From Acanthosepion lycidas (taxonomy: Eukaryota; Mollusca; Cephalopoda; Sepiida; Sepiidae): DNA of 64,000 bases. The notes beneath the pieces were generated by a model. The model saw nothing but the letters and a program-made list of their open reading frames with translations, had not been told where the DNA came from and made no database searches. Below, piece after piece: positions 32,171 through 43,340 of this stretch. The DNA lies in the NCBI GenBank assembly GCA_963932145.1, contig OZ010581.1, forward strand, positions 84,583,806 to 84,647,805, given 5' to 3'. Within the stretch, counting starts at the first letter, position 1. Each line of letters begins with the position of its first letter. The position numbers were made by a program, and so were the translations under genes.

Positions 32171-35100
32171 TAAAGTATTAGATACACGTCTCTAAAGAAT
32201 TAAATAGATACACGTCTCTAAAGAATTAAATAGATACACGTCTCTAAAGAATTAAATAGATACATGTCTCTAAAGAATTAATTAGATATATCTCTAAAGA
32301 ATTAAAAAGATACACGTCTCTAAAGAATTAAATAGATATACGTCTCTAAAGAATTAAATATATACACGTCTCTAAAGAATTAAATAGATATACGTCTCTA
32401 AAGAATTAAATAGATACACGTCTCTAAAGAATTAAATATATACACGTCTCTAAAGAATTAAATAGATACACGTCTCTAAAGAATTAAATAGATACACGTC
32501 TCTAAAGAATTTAAAATATACATCTCTAAAGAATTAAATATATACACGTCTCTAAAGAATTAAATAGATACACGTCTAAAGAATTAAATAGATACATCTC
32601 TAAAGAATTAAATAGATACATCTCTAAAGAATTAAATAGATACACATCTCTAAAGAATTAAATAGATACACGTCTCTAAAGAATTAAAAATATACATCTC
32701 TAAAGAATTAAATAGATACACGTCTCTAAAGAATTAAATAGATACACGTCTCTAAAGAATTGAAAAGTAACATCTCTAAAGAATTAAATAGATACATGTC
32801 TCTAAAGAATTAAATAGATACACGTCTCTAAAGAATTAAATATATACACGTCTCTAAAGAATTAAATAGATACACGTCTCTAAAGAATTAAATAGATACA
32901 CGTCTCTAAAGAATTAAATAGATACACGTCTCTAAAGAATTAAATATATACACGTCTCTAAAGAATTAAATAGATACATCTCTAAAGAATTAAATAGATA
33001 TACATCTCTAAAGAATTAAATAGATACGTCTCTAAAGAATTAAATAGATACACATCTCTAAAGAATTAAATAGATACACGTCTCTAAAGAATTAAAAATA
33101 TACATCTCTAAATAATTAAATATATACACGTCTCTAAAGAATTAAATAGATACATCTCTAAAGAATTAAATAAATACACGTCTCTAAAGAATTAAATAGA
33201 TACACGTCTCTAAAGAATTAAATAGATACACGTCTCTAAAGAATTAAATAGATACACGTCTCTAAAGAATTAAATAAATACACGTCTCTAAAGAATTAAA
33301 TAGATACATCTCTAAAGAATTAAATAGATACACGTCTCTAAAGAATTAAATAGATACACATCTCTAAAGAATTAAATATATACACGTCTCTAAAGAATTA
33401 AATAGATACACGTCTCTAAAGAATTAAATAGATACATCTCTAAAGAATTAAATAGATACATCTCTAAAGAATTAAATAGATACACGTCTCTAAAGAATTA
33501 AATAGATACACGTCTCTAAAGAATTAAATAGATACACATCTCTAAAGAATTAAATAGATACACGTCTCTAAAGAATTAAATAGATACACATCTCTAAAGA
33601 ATTAAATAGATACACGTCTCTAAAGAATTAAATAAATACACGTCTCTAAAGAATTAAATAGATACACGTCTCTAAAGAATTAAATAGATACACGTCTCTA
33701 AAGAATTAAATAGATACACATCTCTAAAGAATTAAATAGATACACATCTCTAAAGAATTAAATAGATACATCTCTAAAGAATTAAATAGATACATCTCTA
33801 AAGAATTAAATAGATACACGTCACTAAAGAATTAAATAGATACGTCTCTAAAGAATTAAATAGATACATGTCTCTCAAGAATTAAATAGATACATGTCTC
33901 TCAAGAATTAAATAGATACACGTCTATAAAGAATTAAATAGATACATCTCTAAAGAATTAAATAGATACACATCTCTAAAGAATTAAATAGATACATCTC
34001 TAAAGAATTAAATAGATACATCTCTAAAGAATTAGATACACGTCTCTAAAGAATTAAATAGATAGACATCTCTAAAGAATTAAATAGATAGACATCTCTA
34101 AAGAATTAAATAAATACATCTCTAAAGAATTAAATAGATACATCTCTAAAGAATTAAATAGATACACGTCTCTAAAGAATTAAATAGATACATCTCTAAA
34201 GAATTAAATAGATACAAATCTCTAAAGAATTAAATAGATACACGTCTCTAAAGAATTAGATACACGTCTCTAAAGAATTATATAGATACATCTATAAAGA
34301 ATTAAATAGATACATCTCTAAAGAATTAAATATATACAAGTCTCTAAAGAATTAAATAGATACATCTGTAAAGAATTAAATAGATACACGTCTCTAAAGA
34401 ATTAAATAGATACACATTTCTAAAGAATTAAATAGATACATCTCTAAAGAATTAAAAAGATACATCTCTAAAGAATTAAATAGATACACGTCTTTAAAGA
34501 ATTAAATAGATACACATCTCTAAAGAATTTAATAGATACATCTCTAAAGAATTAAATAGATACATCTCTAAAGAATTAAATAGATATACGTCTCTAAAGA
34601 ATTAAATAGATACACGTCTCTAAAGAATTAAATAGATACACCCCTAAAGAATTAAATAGATACACCTCTAAAGAATTAAATAGATACATCTCTAAAGAAT
34701 TAAATAGATATACATCTCTAAAGAATTAAATAGATATACATCTCTAAAGAATTAAATAGATATACATCTCTAAAGAATTAAATAGACATACATCTCTAAA
34801 GAATTAAATAGATATACATCTCTAAAGAATTAAATAGACATACATCTCTAAAGAATTAAATAGATACACATCTCTAAAGAATTAAATAGATACACGTCTC
34901 TAAAGAATTAAATAGATACACGTCTCTAAAGAATTAAATAGGTACACATCTCTCAAGAATTAAATAGATACATCTCTAAAGAATTAAATAGATACGTCTC
35001 TAAAGAATTAAATAGATACGTCTCTAAAGAATTAAATAGATACACATCTCTAAAGAATTAAATAGACACGTATCTAAAGATTTAAATAGATACATGTCTC

Positions 35101-35729
35101 TAAAGAATTAAATAGATACACGTCTATAAAGAATTAAATAGATACATCTCTAAAGAATTAAATAGATACACATCTTTAAAGAATTAAATAGTTACATCTC
35201 TAAAGAATTAAATAGATACATCTCTAAAGAATTAGATACACGTCTCTAAAGAATTAAATAGATAGACATCTCTAAAGAATTAAATAGATAGACATCTCTA
35301 AAGAATTAAATAAATACGTCTCTAAAGAATTAAATAGATACATCTCTAAAGAATTAAATAGATACACGTCTCTAAAGAATTAAATAGATACAAATCTCTA
35401 AAGAATTAAATAGATACACGTCTCTAAAGAATTACATACACGTCTCTAAAGAATTATATAGATACATCTATAAAGAATTGAATAGATACATCTCTAAAGA
35501 ATTAAATAGATACACGTCTCCAAAGAATTAAATAGATACATCTCTAAAGAATTAAAAAGATACATCTCTAAAGAATTAAATAGATACACGTCTTTAAAGA
35601 ATCAAATAGATACACATCTCTAAAGAATTTAATAGATACATCTCTAAAGAATTAAATAGATACATCTCTAAAGAATTAAAAATATACATCTCTAAAGAAT
35701 TAAATAGATTCATCTCTAAAGAATTAAAT

Positions 35730-38460
35730 AGATACACGTTTCTAAAGAATTAAATAGATACATCTGTAAAGAATTAAATAGATACATCTCTAAAGAATTA
35801 AATAGATAAACATCTCTAAAGAATTAAATATATACACGTCTCTAAAGAATTAAATAGATAGACGTCTCTGAAGAATTAAATAGATAGACGTCTCTGAAGA
35901 ATTAAATAGATAGACGTCTCTGAAGAATTAAATAGATACACGTCTCTGAAGAATTAAATAGATACACATCTCTAAAGAATTAAAAAGATACATCTCTAAA
36001 GAATTAAATAGATACATCTCTAAAGAATTAAATAGATACACTCTCTAAAGAATTAAATAGATACACGTCTCTAAAGAATTAAATACATACACGTCTCTAA
36101 AGAATTAAATATATACACGTCTCTAAAGAATTAAATAGATACACCTCTAAAGAATTAAATAGATACACCTCTAAAGAATTAAAAAGATACACATCTCTAA
36201 AGAATTAAATATATACATGTCTCTAAAGAATTAAATAGATACATCTCTAAAGAATTAAATAGATACAAGTCTCTAAAGAATTAAATAGATACACATCTCT
36301 AAAGAATTAAATAGATACATCTCTAAAGAATTAAAAGATACATCTCTAAAGAATTAAATATATACACGTCTCTAAAGAATTAAATAGATACACGTCTTTA
36401 AAGAATTAAATAGATACACATCTCTAAAGAATTTAATAGATAAATCTCTAAAGAATTAAATAGATAGACATCTCTAAAGAATTAAATAGATACACATCTC
36501 TAAAGAATTAAATAGATACATCTCTAAAGAATTAAATAGATAGACATCTCTAAAGAATTAAATAGATACATCTCTAAAGAATTAAATAGATACATCTCTA
36601 AAGAATTAAATAGATACACGTCTTTAAAGAATTAAATAGATACACATCTCTAAAGAATTAAATAGATACATCTCTAAAGAATTAAATAGATACATCTCTA
36701 AAGAATTAAATAGATACACGTCTCTAAAGAATTAAATAGATACACGTCTCTAAAGAATTAAAAATATACATCTCTAACGAATTAAATAGATACACGTCTC
36801 TAAAGAATTAAATAGATACATCTCTAAAGAATTAAAAATATACATCTCTAAATAATTAAATATATACACGTCTCTAAAGAATTAAATAGATACATCTCTA
36901 AAGAATTAAATAAATACACGTCTCTAAAGAATTAAATAGATACACGCCTCTAAAGAATTAAATAAATACACGTCTCTAAAGAATTAAATAAATACACGTC
37001 TCTAAAGAATTAAATAGATACACGTCTCTAAAGAATTAAATAGATACACGTCTCTAAAGAATTAAATAGATACATCTTTAAAGAAATAAATATATACACG
37101 TTTCTAAAGAATTAAATAGATACATCTGTAAAGAATTAAATAGATACATCTCTAAAGAATTAAATAGATAAACATCTCTAAAGAATTAAATATATACACG
37201 TCTCTAAAGAATTAAATAGATAGACGTCTCTGAAGAATTAAATAGATAGACGTCTCTGAAGAATTAAATAGATAGACGTCTCTGAAGAATTAAATAGATA
37301 CACGTCTCTGAAGAATTAAATAGATACACATCTCTAAAGAATTAAAAAGATACATCTCTAAAGAATTAAATAGATACATCTCTAAAGAATTAAATAGATA
37401 CACTCTCTAAAGAATTAAATAGATACACGTCTCTAAAGAATTAAATACATACACGTCTCTAAAGAATTAAATATATACACGTCTCTAAAGAATTAAATAG
37501 ATACACCTCTAAAGAATTAAATAGATACACCTCTAAAGAATTAAAAAGATACACATCTCTAAAGAATTAAATATATACATGTCTCTAAAGAATTAAATAG
37601 ATACATCTCTAAAGAATTAAATAGATACAAGTCTCTAAAGAATTAAATAGATACACATCTCTAAAGAATTAAATAGATACATCTCTAAAGAATTAAAAGA
37701 TACATCTCTAAAGAATTAAATATATACACGTCTCTAAAGAATTAAATAGATACACGTCTTTAAAGAATTAAATAGATACACATCTCTAAAGAATTTAATA
37801 GATAAATCTCTAAAGAATTAAATAGATAGACATCTCTAAAGAATTAAATAGATACACATCTCTAAAGAATTAAATAGATACATCTCTAAAGAATTAAATA
37901 GATAGACATCTCTAAAGAATTAAATAGATACATCTCTAAAGAATTAAATAGATACATCTCTAAAGAATTAAATAGATACACGTCTTTAAAGAATTAAATA
38001 GATACACATCTCTAAAGAATTAAATAGATACATCTCTAAAGAATTAAATAGATACATCTCTAAAGAATTAAATAGATACACGTCTCTAAAGAATTAAATA
38101 GATACACGTCTCTAAAGAATTAAAAATATACATCTCTAACGAATTAAATAGATACACGTCTCTAAAGAATTAAATAGATACATCTCTAAAGAATTAAAAA
38201 TATACATCTCTAAATAATTAAATATATACACGTCTCTAAAGAATTAAATAGATACATCTCTAAAGAATTAAATAAATACACGTCTCTAAAGAATTAAATA
38301 GATACACGCCTCTAAAGAATTAAATAAATACACGTCTCTAAAGAATTAAATAAATACACGTCTCTAAAGAATTAAATAGATACACGTCTCTAAAGAATTA
38401 AATAGATACACGTCTCTAAAGAATTAAATAGATACATCTTTAAAGAAATAAATATATACA
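35730..38460. repeat. Higher-order repeat C, 1,362-bp tandem duplication
   Basis: Two adjacent copies of a monomer block. The first of three successive GACGTCTCTGAAG monomers lies at 35,861 and 37,223, and the TTTAAAGAAATAAATATATAC variant at 37,08x and 38,44x. Both pairs are 1,362 bp apart. The copies appear nearly identical throughout, including rare variants such as CTCTAACGAATT and ACGCCTCTAAAG, so the duplication is recent. Confidence 0.88.
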
Positions 38461-38836
38461 CGTCTCTAAAGAATTAAATAGATACACATCTATAAAGAAT
38501 TAAATAGATACACATCTCTAAAGAATTAAATAGATACACATCTATAAAGAATTAAATAGATACACATCTATAAAGAATTAAATAGATACACATCTCTAAA
38601 GAATTAAATAGATACATCTTTAAAGAATTAAATAGATACACATCTATAAAGAATTAAATAGATACACATCTATAAAGAATTAAATAGATACACATCTATA
38701 AAGAATTAAATAGATACATCTCTAAAGAATTAAATAGATACATCTCCAAAGAATTAAATAGATACACATCTCTAAAGAATTAAATAGATACATCTCTAAA
38801 GAATTAAATAGCTACATCTCTAAAGAATTAAAAAAT

Positions 38837-39577
38837 TTAAAAGTTGTTGGGTTGTTTTTTAGAAATCGACTTTTAAAAAGAAGTTTATTTACAAAAATTT
38901 TTTAATTTAAAATTCATCCTTAAGTTTAAACAATTTGTAAAAATAAGCCAAATTTATATAAAAAATGGCGGGAAATTCTTACCTCTTTACACAGCAAAAA
39001 TATTTGAAAAATAGCATGTCTAAAATAGTGTTAGATGCAACTCTTCATGGCTAAGTTTGTTGCCTGATGTAAATCTTGTTGAACATATTTAAAGCACAGA
39101 AGCAAAATATTTTTAAAGACCAAGAAAAAACCTTCTATAGAAAGATTTACAAAAAATATTAAAATGTATTAAAAGTTAATATGCATAATAAACTAAAATT
39201 CTTCAGCTACAGACACCTGAAGAATTTTTTTATTATGTATATTTTTTTTTTTTTTTTTTACTTAGTAAACTTCTTTGAATTTTGAACCAAAACTGGATTT
39301 AATAATCCATGGGAATATATTATTCCCATTCAACTTAGCATGCTTGAAGGATATTTCCTAATAGTTAAAGCCAATCTTATTCATCTGTGTGTCACTTGTA
39401 CATTTCTTCCCCTGAATCAGAGTATATGACTTTTCAGCACTACCAAATACACAAATTGGAGCCACAACTATCAGAGAACCACTAGGCCATGTATCTTTTG
39501 TATGGTTCCTTTTTCAAGAATACCTTGTGTTGATGACATTTTAACTTCTAATTAAAATTCTGAATTTTTCCTTGAAG
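38837..39577. other. Unique AT-rich intronic sequence after the satellite
   Basis: About 740 bases between the satellite edge and the first visible hexokinase exon. I see no reading frame and no upstream hexokinase exon in it. It contains a short hairpin (ATTCTTCAG paired with CTGAAGAAT, about 39,199-39,227) followed by T-rich sequence, an 18-base T run near 39,242-39,259 and a possible SINE head on the minus strand. It most likely belongs to the same intron as the satellite array. Confidence 0.6.
39420..39530 (-). repeat. Possible degenerate tRNA-derived SINE
   Basis: On the minus strand, TGGCCTAGTGGTT (39,478-39,490) resembles an RNA polymerase III A box of a tRNA-derived SINE, followed by GTGGCTCC where a tRNA anticodon arm would lie. 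No good B box follows at the expected distance. This is resemblance only; the copy is decayed or the match is chance. Confidence 0.25.
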
Positions 39578-39714
39578 GTTTTACCTTTTCTTTTCCTTCG
39601 GAAAAGAAAAATTTAACTCATGTTAAACTAATCAACTGGACAAAAACTTTTAAATGCACTGATGGGCCTGGTCTAGACCAAGGTCAAATGTTGATGGACC
39701 TGCTTGAAAAGAAG
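39578..39714 (+). CDS. HK: Hexokinase-like exon 'a' (small-domain/hinge, TFSFP...WTK)
   Basis: Exon of 137 nt after an AG acceptor (TTGAAG|GTTTTACC), ended by GTCAGT. The first two bases complete a split glycine codon, so the intron before it is phase 1. The frame begins FTFSFPSEKK and includes INWTKTFKCTDG: the hexokinase signature region where the Thr-Lys pair contacts the sugar. In usual hexokinases the stretch between FSFP and WTK is similar in length, so the fit is good. The following DGPGLDQGQMLMDLLEKK matches the helix leading to the central strand. The exon before this one is not found within 740 bases upstream, where the satellite starts. Confidence 0.9.
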
Positions 39715-39898
39715 GTCAGTCTTTTTATTGAGTTATTTAATCTGTCATTGATTTAAAGTCTTCTATCATTATTTGTCCTAAAATATTTCTATTTTGTTTT
39801 ATAGATTTTTTTTTATGTCTGCTCATTTTCATGTATATGTATTTATCTTTTATCACTTTTAATAATTAAATTTTTGGTGGTATTTTCCCTCTTCTCAG

Positions 39899-39998
39899 AA
39901 CCTTCCTGTAAAGTTGGTAGCTATCATAAGTGATACAACAGCTGCTCTAATCACTGGAAACTTTCTGGATAAAAAGTGTACAATTGGCCTGATTTTAG
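39899..39998 (+). CDS. HK: Hexokinase-like exon 'b' (catalytic Asp region)
   Basis: Exon of 100 nt following TTCTCAG, phase 0 at its start. It reads NLPVKLVAIISDTTAALI, which aligns with the family segment that normally contains Asn-Asp-Thr. The catalytic Asp (Asp205 in human glucokinase) is kept, while the preceding glucose-binding Asn is Ser here. The exon goes on to KKCTIGLILG, the start of the second phosphate-binding loop. Its 3' end is TTAG|GCAAGT: no GT donor fits, but GCAAGT is the standard GC-type donor, and joining there to the next exon restores the expected Gly-Thr-Gly without shift. Confidence 0.9.
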
Positions 39999-40257
39999 GC
40001 AAGTTGATTTCTGCTTTTATTTTGTTTATCAATTGCAAACTGAAAATGCATAAATGGTATTCAAACAAAAGTCAACTGAAAATGCATTAAAAATTATTCA
40101 ACCAAGAGCTTATCAGTAAGGAAGCTATTATATTTGGGATCTATAATCTTTTTAATTGATGAAACATTATTTTAATCAGTATACTTATTTATCTTTTCAT
40201 GGTTCATTTTTGTGATTTTTGTCTTGGGTGAGGCTCAGTTTCAGAGACTGGAGTCAA

Positions 40258-40425
40258 GTTTTACACAGGTGTAAATATCTTAGACAATAAAAATGTCATG
40301 TTTTACACAGGTGTAAATATCTTAGACAATAAAAATGTCATGTTTTACACAGGTGTAAATATCTTAGACAATAAAAATGTCATGTTTTACACAGGTGTAA
40401 ATATCTTAGACAATAAAAATGTCAT
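40258..40425. repeat. Minisatellite, four 42-bp copies
   Basis: Four essentially identical head-to-tail copies of a 42-bp unit beginning GTTTTACACAGGTGTAAAT, at 40,258, 40,300, 40,342 and 40,384. The unit contains the near-palindrome TTTACACAGGTGTAAA. It is unrelated in sequence to the large satellite. Confidence 0.95.
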
Positions 40426-40689
40426 GTTTGCATCATCTTTAATGTTATCTTCTGGATAATAAGCTTGGATAATATTCTGAGGATTAAAAGCTTCATACGA
40501 TTCATTTTTCTATGGCCTAATCCCCTTCCCAAGATCTGAGCATTATTTTGTCACTGTAGCTGGAAAGCATGTTCTTATAAAAAGCCAGGTTGTCTATAAA
40601 GAAATTCAAAACCCAAAAGTCAGCAAAAAACTTTGAAAGAAAAATAGTGAAGGAAGCTGCAAAAAGTAATTATTTTTTTTTATTGGACA

Positions 40690-40775
40690 ATTTAAAATAT
40701 TTAAAATTAAATTTTAAAACATTGGAATGGATAAATAGATGAAAACTTTATCTTTTTAATAACAAAATAGCATAT
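40690..40775. repeat. Dispersed direct repeat, copy 1
   Basis: About 80 bases containing TTAAAATATTTAAAATTAA and GGATAAATAGATGAAAA. They match 44,160-44,240 in the same orientation with only a few differences. See copy 2. Confidence 0.75.
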
Positions 40776-41006
40776 ACAAAAATGATGGATGTTTTGAAGA
40801 ATTTGTAGTCTGAGTCCATAGATCTTACTTACCAGTCTTTCTGAATATATCCTGTTTCCAAACCTTAAAAGAAGTTTGAAAAGGAGCAAATTTTTCAATG
40901 ATTCAAACATGATAACAGTAACAAAACAATATTTGAATTAAAAAAAGGCGTTTTTAAAAATTTGATTTGTAATGCTGAATATTAAAATTTGTGATCTTCA
41001 TTAGTG

Positions 41007-41008
<2 letters not shown>

Positions 41009-41050
<42 letters not shown>
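41009..41050. repeat. (AT)n microsatellite
   Basis: About 21 AT dinucleotides. It directly abuts the left end of the Penelope-like element region. Confidence 0.97.
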
Positions 41051-41052
<2 letters not shown>

Positions 41053-41579
41053 CTATAAAAGTGAACATAGAAGTCAACACTTAGAGGCGACAGTCTGTTT
41101 CATGCTATATGCAATCGTCAGGACACGTATGCTGTTATTTTTCTCGGCTATTTATATATATACGGGTCAGTGGTGCATTGTGGGTATTCTATTATGGCGG
41201 TTATTTTACTGGAAGTTGTTTGTTTATTTATTTGGGTTAAATTATTTTGCTTGTTTTTATTTTTTGTTTTTTATTTTATTTATTTACTTATTTTTTAAAC
41301 AGTGTTTTTTTATTAACGTAGTAAAGATTTGTTAATATCACTTATTTAATAGTTTTGTTTTGGTTTGAGAATTTAATTAAAGCTATTTGTTCGGTTTTGG
41401 GGTTGGTTGTTGTAGTTTATTCTAACTATTATTTTGGCAGAAACAGTTTTTTAATTCGTGTTTATTTGAGTTGATTATCTTTATTTGTTTTTTCTAACAG
41501 TAACTTTATCGGGATTGGTTAGTTTATTTATTTACTTGGATGAATTTAGGTCAATTTATTTTACTTGTATATTTTCTCT

Positions 41580-41680
41580 TTTCGGTTTTTAAGTAACGTA
41601 GTATATATTTATTTATTTTTTATTTTTATTTTATTTTTTATTTTGTTTTATTTTATTTTATTTTTTTATTTTTTTTTTAT
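41580..41680. repeat. T-rich low-complexity, (TTTTA)n-like
   Basis: Run of TTTTATTTTA-type repeats within the untranslated part of the Penelope-like element region. Confidence 0.85.
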
Positions 41681-41884
41681 CGTTATATAACAGTTATAGC
41701 TATTTTCCGTCCGATTTTTTGGTTTGATTTTTTAGTCTAACTAATATTTTGGTCATAATGGTTTGTTACTTTGTTTATTAGGTCTAGGTAAATCTACTTA
41801 AAATAAGTAAAACAATACTAGAAAGAATTAATTCTGAACTTAGGAAGAAGTTAGGAATAAACCAGTGGAAAAAATACAAAAACA

Positions 41885-42277
41885 ACTATTGACTGGTTCC
41901 ACAGCATAAATAACAAACAAAATTGCCAATTCCTACAATTAGATATAAAAGAATTTTACCCATCCATAACAGAACGCATGTTAGATAAGGCCATCAACTC
42001 AGCTCAGGAACAAATAATAATAAAACCAAGCGAAATCAACATCATTAAGCACTCCCGTAAATCATTATTATTCCACAATGAAGAAGCATGGATAAAGAAA
42101 GATGGGATATTTGACACTACAATGGGAAGCTTTGACGGTGCAAAGTCATGCGAAATCATAGGTATTTATTTACTACACGAACTGAGCAAAATAATAGATA
42201 GTAATGACACAGGACTTTACAGGGACGATGGTCTCATAATCCTAAGAAACTGTAACAAACAAAACAGACAAAACTAG
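41885..42277 (+). pseudogene. Penelope-like reverse transcriptase fragment
   Basis: One frame reads WFHSI, then FLQLDIKEFYPSI (RT motif A with its Asp), then about 75 residues on FDTTMGSFDGAKSCEI (motif B region of Penelope-like RTs) and GLYRDDGLIIL (motif C; YRDD in place of the YADD or YVDD of other retroelements). The frame is open upstream of the first Met, so the apparent start has no meaning. It ends by frameshift just after motif C; the downstream frame (KAIIKIFKNNGFDIDI) continues the thumb/connection region. The three catalytic Asp positions are intact, but the protein cannot be made whole. Confidence 0.9.
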
Positions 42278-42776
42278 AAAAGCAATAATAAAGATTTTTA
42301 AAAACAACGGATTCGACATAGATATAAAAACCAACCTAAACAAAGTAGATTTCTAGATGTTACCTTCAACCTAACAAAAGGCACATATAAACCATATAGA
42401 AAACCTAATGATAAACCACTCTACATACACACATCTTCCAACCACCCGCCTTCTATACTCAAACAGATACCAAAATCGATTAACCGCAGGCTTTCTGACA
42501 ATTCCTCCAATGAATCCATATTTAACAAAGCTAAGAAAGACTATGAAACAGCCCTAAAAGATAGCGGATTCCCAGTAACACTCACATACTCACCACAAAA
42601 CACAAAAAAGGCCAACAGGAGAAGAAATATCACATGGTTCAACCCACCGTACAGCAAAAACAAACGTAGGAAAAATATTCTTCAAACTCTTACACAAACA
42701 CTTCCCGGAAACAAGCACCCTACACAAAATATTCAACAAAAACACAGTAAAAATCAGCTACTGCTGCACCGAGAAC
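42278..42776 (+). pseudogene. Penelope-like RT connection region (frameshifted)
   Basis: Continuation of the element protein in shifting frames. Recognisable pieces are PYRKPNDKPLYIHTSSNHPP (about 42,392-42,450), the following helix-rich part, then RRRNITWFNPPYSKN (about 42,620-42,665), a motif typical of Penelope-like elements before the endonuclease. Breaks lie at about 42,355 and 42,665. Confidence 0.8.
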
Positions 42777-43276
42777 ATGGCACAAATAATAAAAAAGCAC
42801 AACAGGAAAATTATCAACAAACCACTCAAACAAATTAAACCCACGTGCAACTGCAGAATAAAAAACGAATGTCCCTTAAACGGAAATTGTTTACAAAACA
42901 ACGTAATATACCAAGCCACAATAAAATCACCAGATAATGAAGAAAAAGTATATATAGGAGTAACTGAAGGACCCTGGAAACAAAGAAATTATACACACAA
43001 AACATCTTTCACAAATAGTAAATATGCGAACAGTACAATGCTTTCTAAGTATATCTGGGAAATTAAAAACAAAACGCACATCGCACCAAAAATATCTTGG
43101 AAAATAAGGAAAAGATCATCAGCCTACAACAACCAATCAAAAACTTGCAAACTTTGCTTGGAGGAAAAAATAGCTTATTTTCCCAGACCAAAATAAATTA
43201 TTAAATAAAAGATCCGAGCTCATCTCAAAATGCAGACCTGAAAACAAATTTTTACTACGTTACTTAAAAAATTGAA
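42777..43276 (+). pseudogene. GIY-YIG endonuclease domain of Penelope-like element
   Basis: The frame from 42,777 has a Cys-rich linker CNCRIKNECPLNGNC, then VIYQATI and VYIGVTEGPWKQRN, the GIY-YIG nuclease core (the first motif is diverged to VIY, the second is YIG), then Asn-x-x-His/Ser-Phe and STMLSKYIWEIKNK as in the family. The nuclease nicks the target to prime reverse transcription. A frameshift near 43,185 separates the last part (RSELISKCR...), which ends with a stop at about 43,276. Length and order fit a complete C-terminal domain apart from this break. Confidence 0.88.
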
Positions 43277-43340
43277 CCTTTATCCCATAAATATAGCACA
43301 CCTTAAGACTATATTTCTTCATATATCTCAGTGGCAAAGT

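Larger units (their letters stand above)
1..38836. repeat. Satellite DNA array, 24/26-bp monomers
   Basis: Uninterrupted head-to-tail tandem array. The monomer is a near-invariant core TCTCTAAAGAATTAA followed by a variable linker such as ATAGATACACG. The full unit is 26 bp; a common 24-bp form lacks two bases of the CACG part. Linker variants include ACACA, ACATG, AGACA and TATACACG, and the core sometimes reads TCACTAAAG, TCCAAAG or TCTGAAG. Array length divided by about 25 gives roughly 1,500 copies. Core stops (TAA, TAG) plus a period not divisible by three prevent any long reading frame. The left end runs off the window, so the array is larger than seen. The right edge is sharp: the last monomer degenerates into an A/T-rich unique sequence near 38,836. 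No gene, other repeat or insertion interrupts it. Confidence 0.98.
41051..43280 (+). mobile_element. Penelope-like retroelement with GIY-YIG endonuclease, 5'-truncated
   Basis: Penelope-like elements encode a reverse transcriptase related to telomerase, in most families followed by a GIY-YIG endonuclease. Here 41,051-41,790 is non-coding and T-rich and includes a segment (about 41,070-41,125) that I take as a possible terminal pseudo-LTR, by resemblance only. From about 41,840 the coding remnants follow in the right order: RT motif A, motif B, motif C (YRDD), a connecting region, then the endonuclease ending near 43,276. Frameshifts occur near 42,260, 42,355, 42,650 and 43,185. The N-terminal part of the RT is missing, so this is a dead copy inside the hexokinase intron. 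Confidence 0.88.

Noticed and set aside
1-38836. Regular repeats with short variable parts, superficially like a CRISPR array
   Set aside because: The repeat core is only about 15 bases, the 'spacers' are 9-11 bases and nearly the same each time, and the context is eukaryotic with introns. It is a satellite.
1-38836. Telomeric or subtelomeric repeat
   Set aside because: The monomer is not a TTAGGG-type unit, and the array continues into a gene.
39197-39240. Hairpin followed by T residues as a terminator
   Set aside because: Intrinsic terminators of this form are bacterial. In a eukaryotic intron a 9-bp hairpin next to T-rich DNA has no such meaning.
40991-41335. + strand frame of 114 codons over the (AT)n run
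   Set aside because: Its first part is translated (AT)n (Ile-Tyr repeats) and the rest is T-rich low-complexity sequence without any motif.
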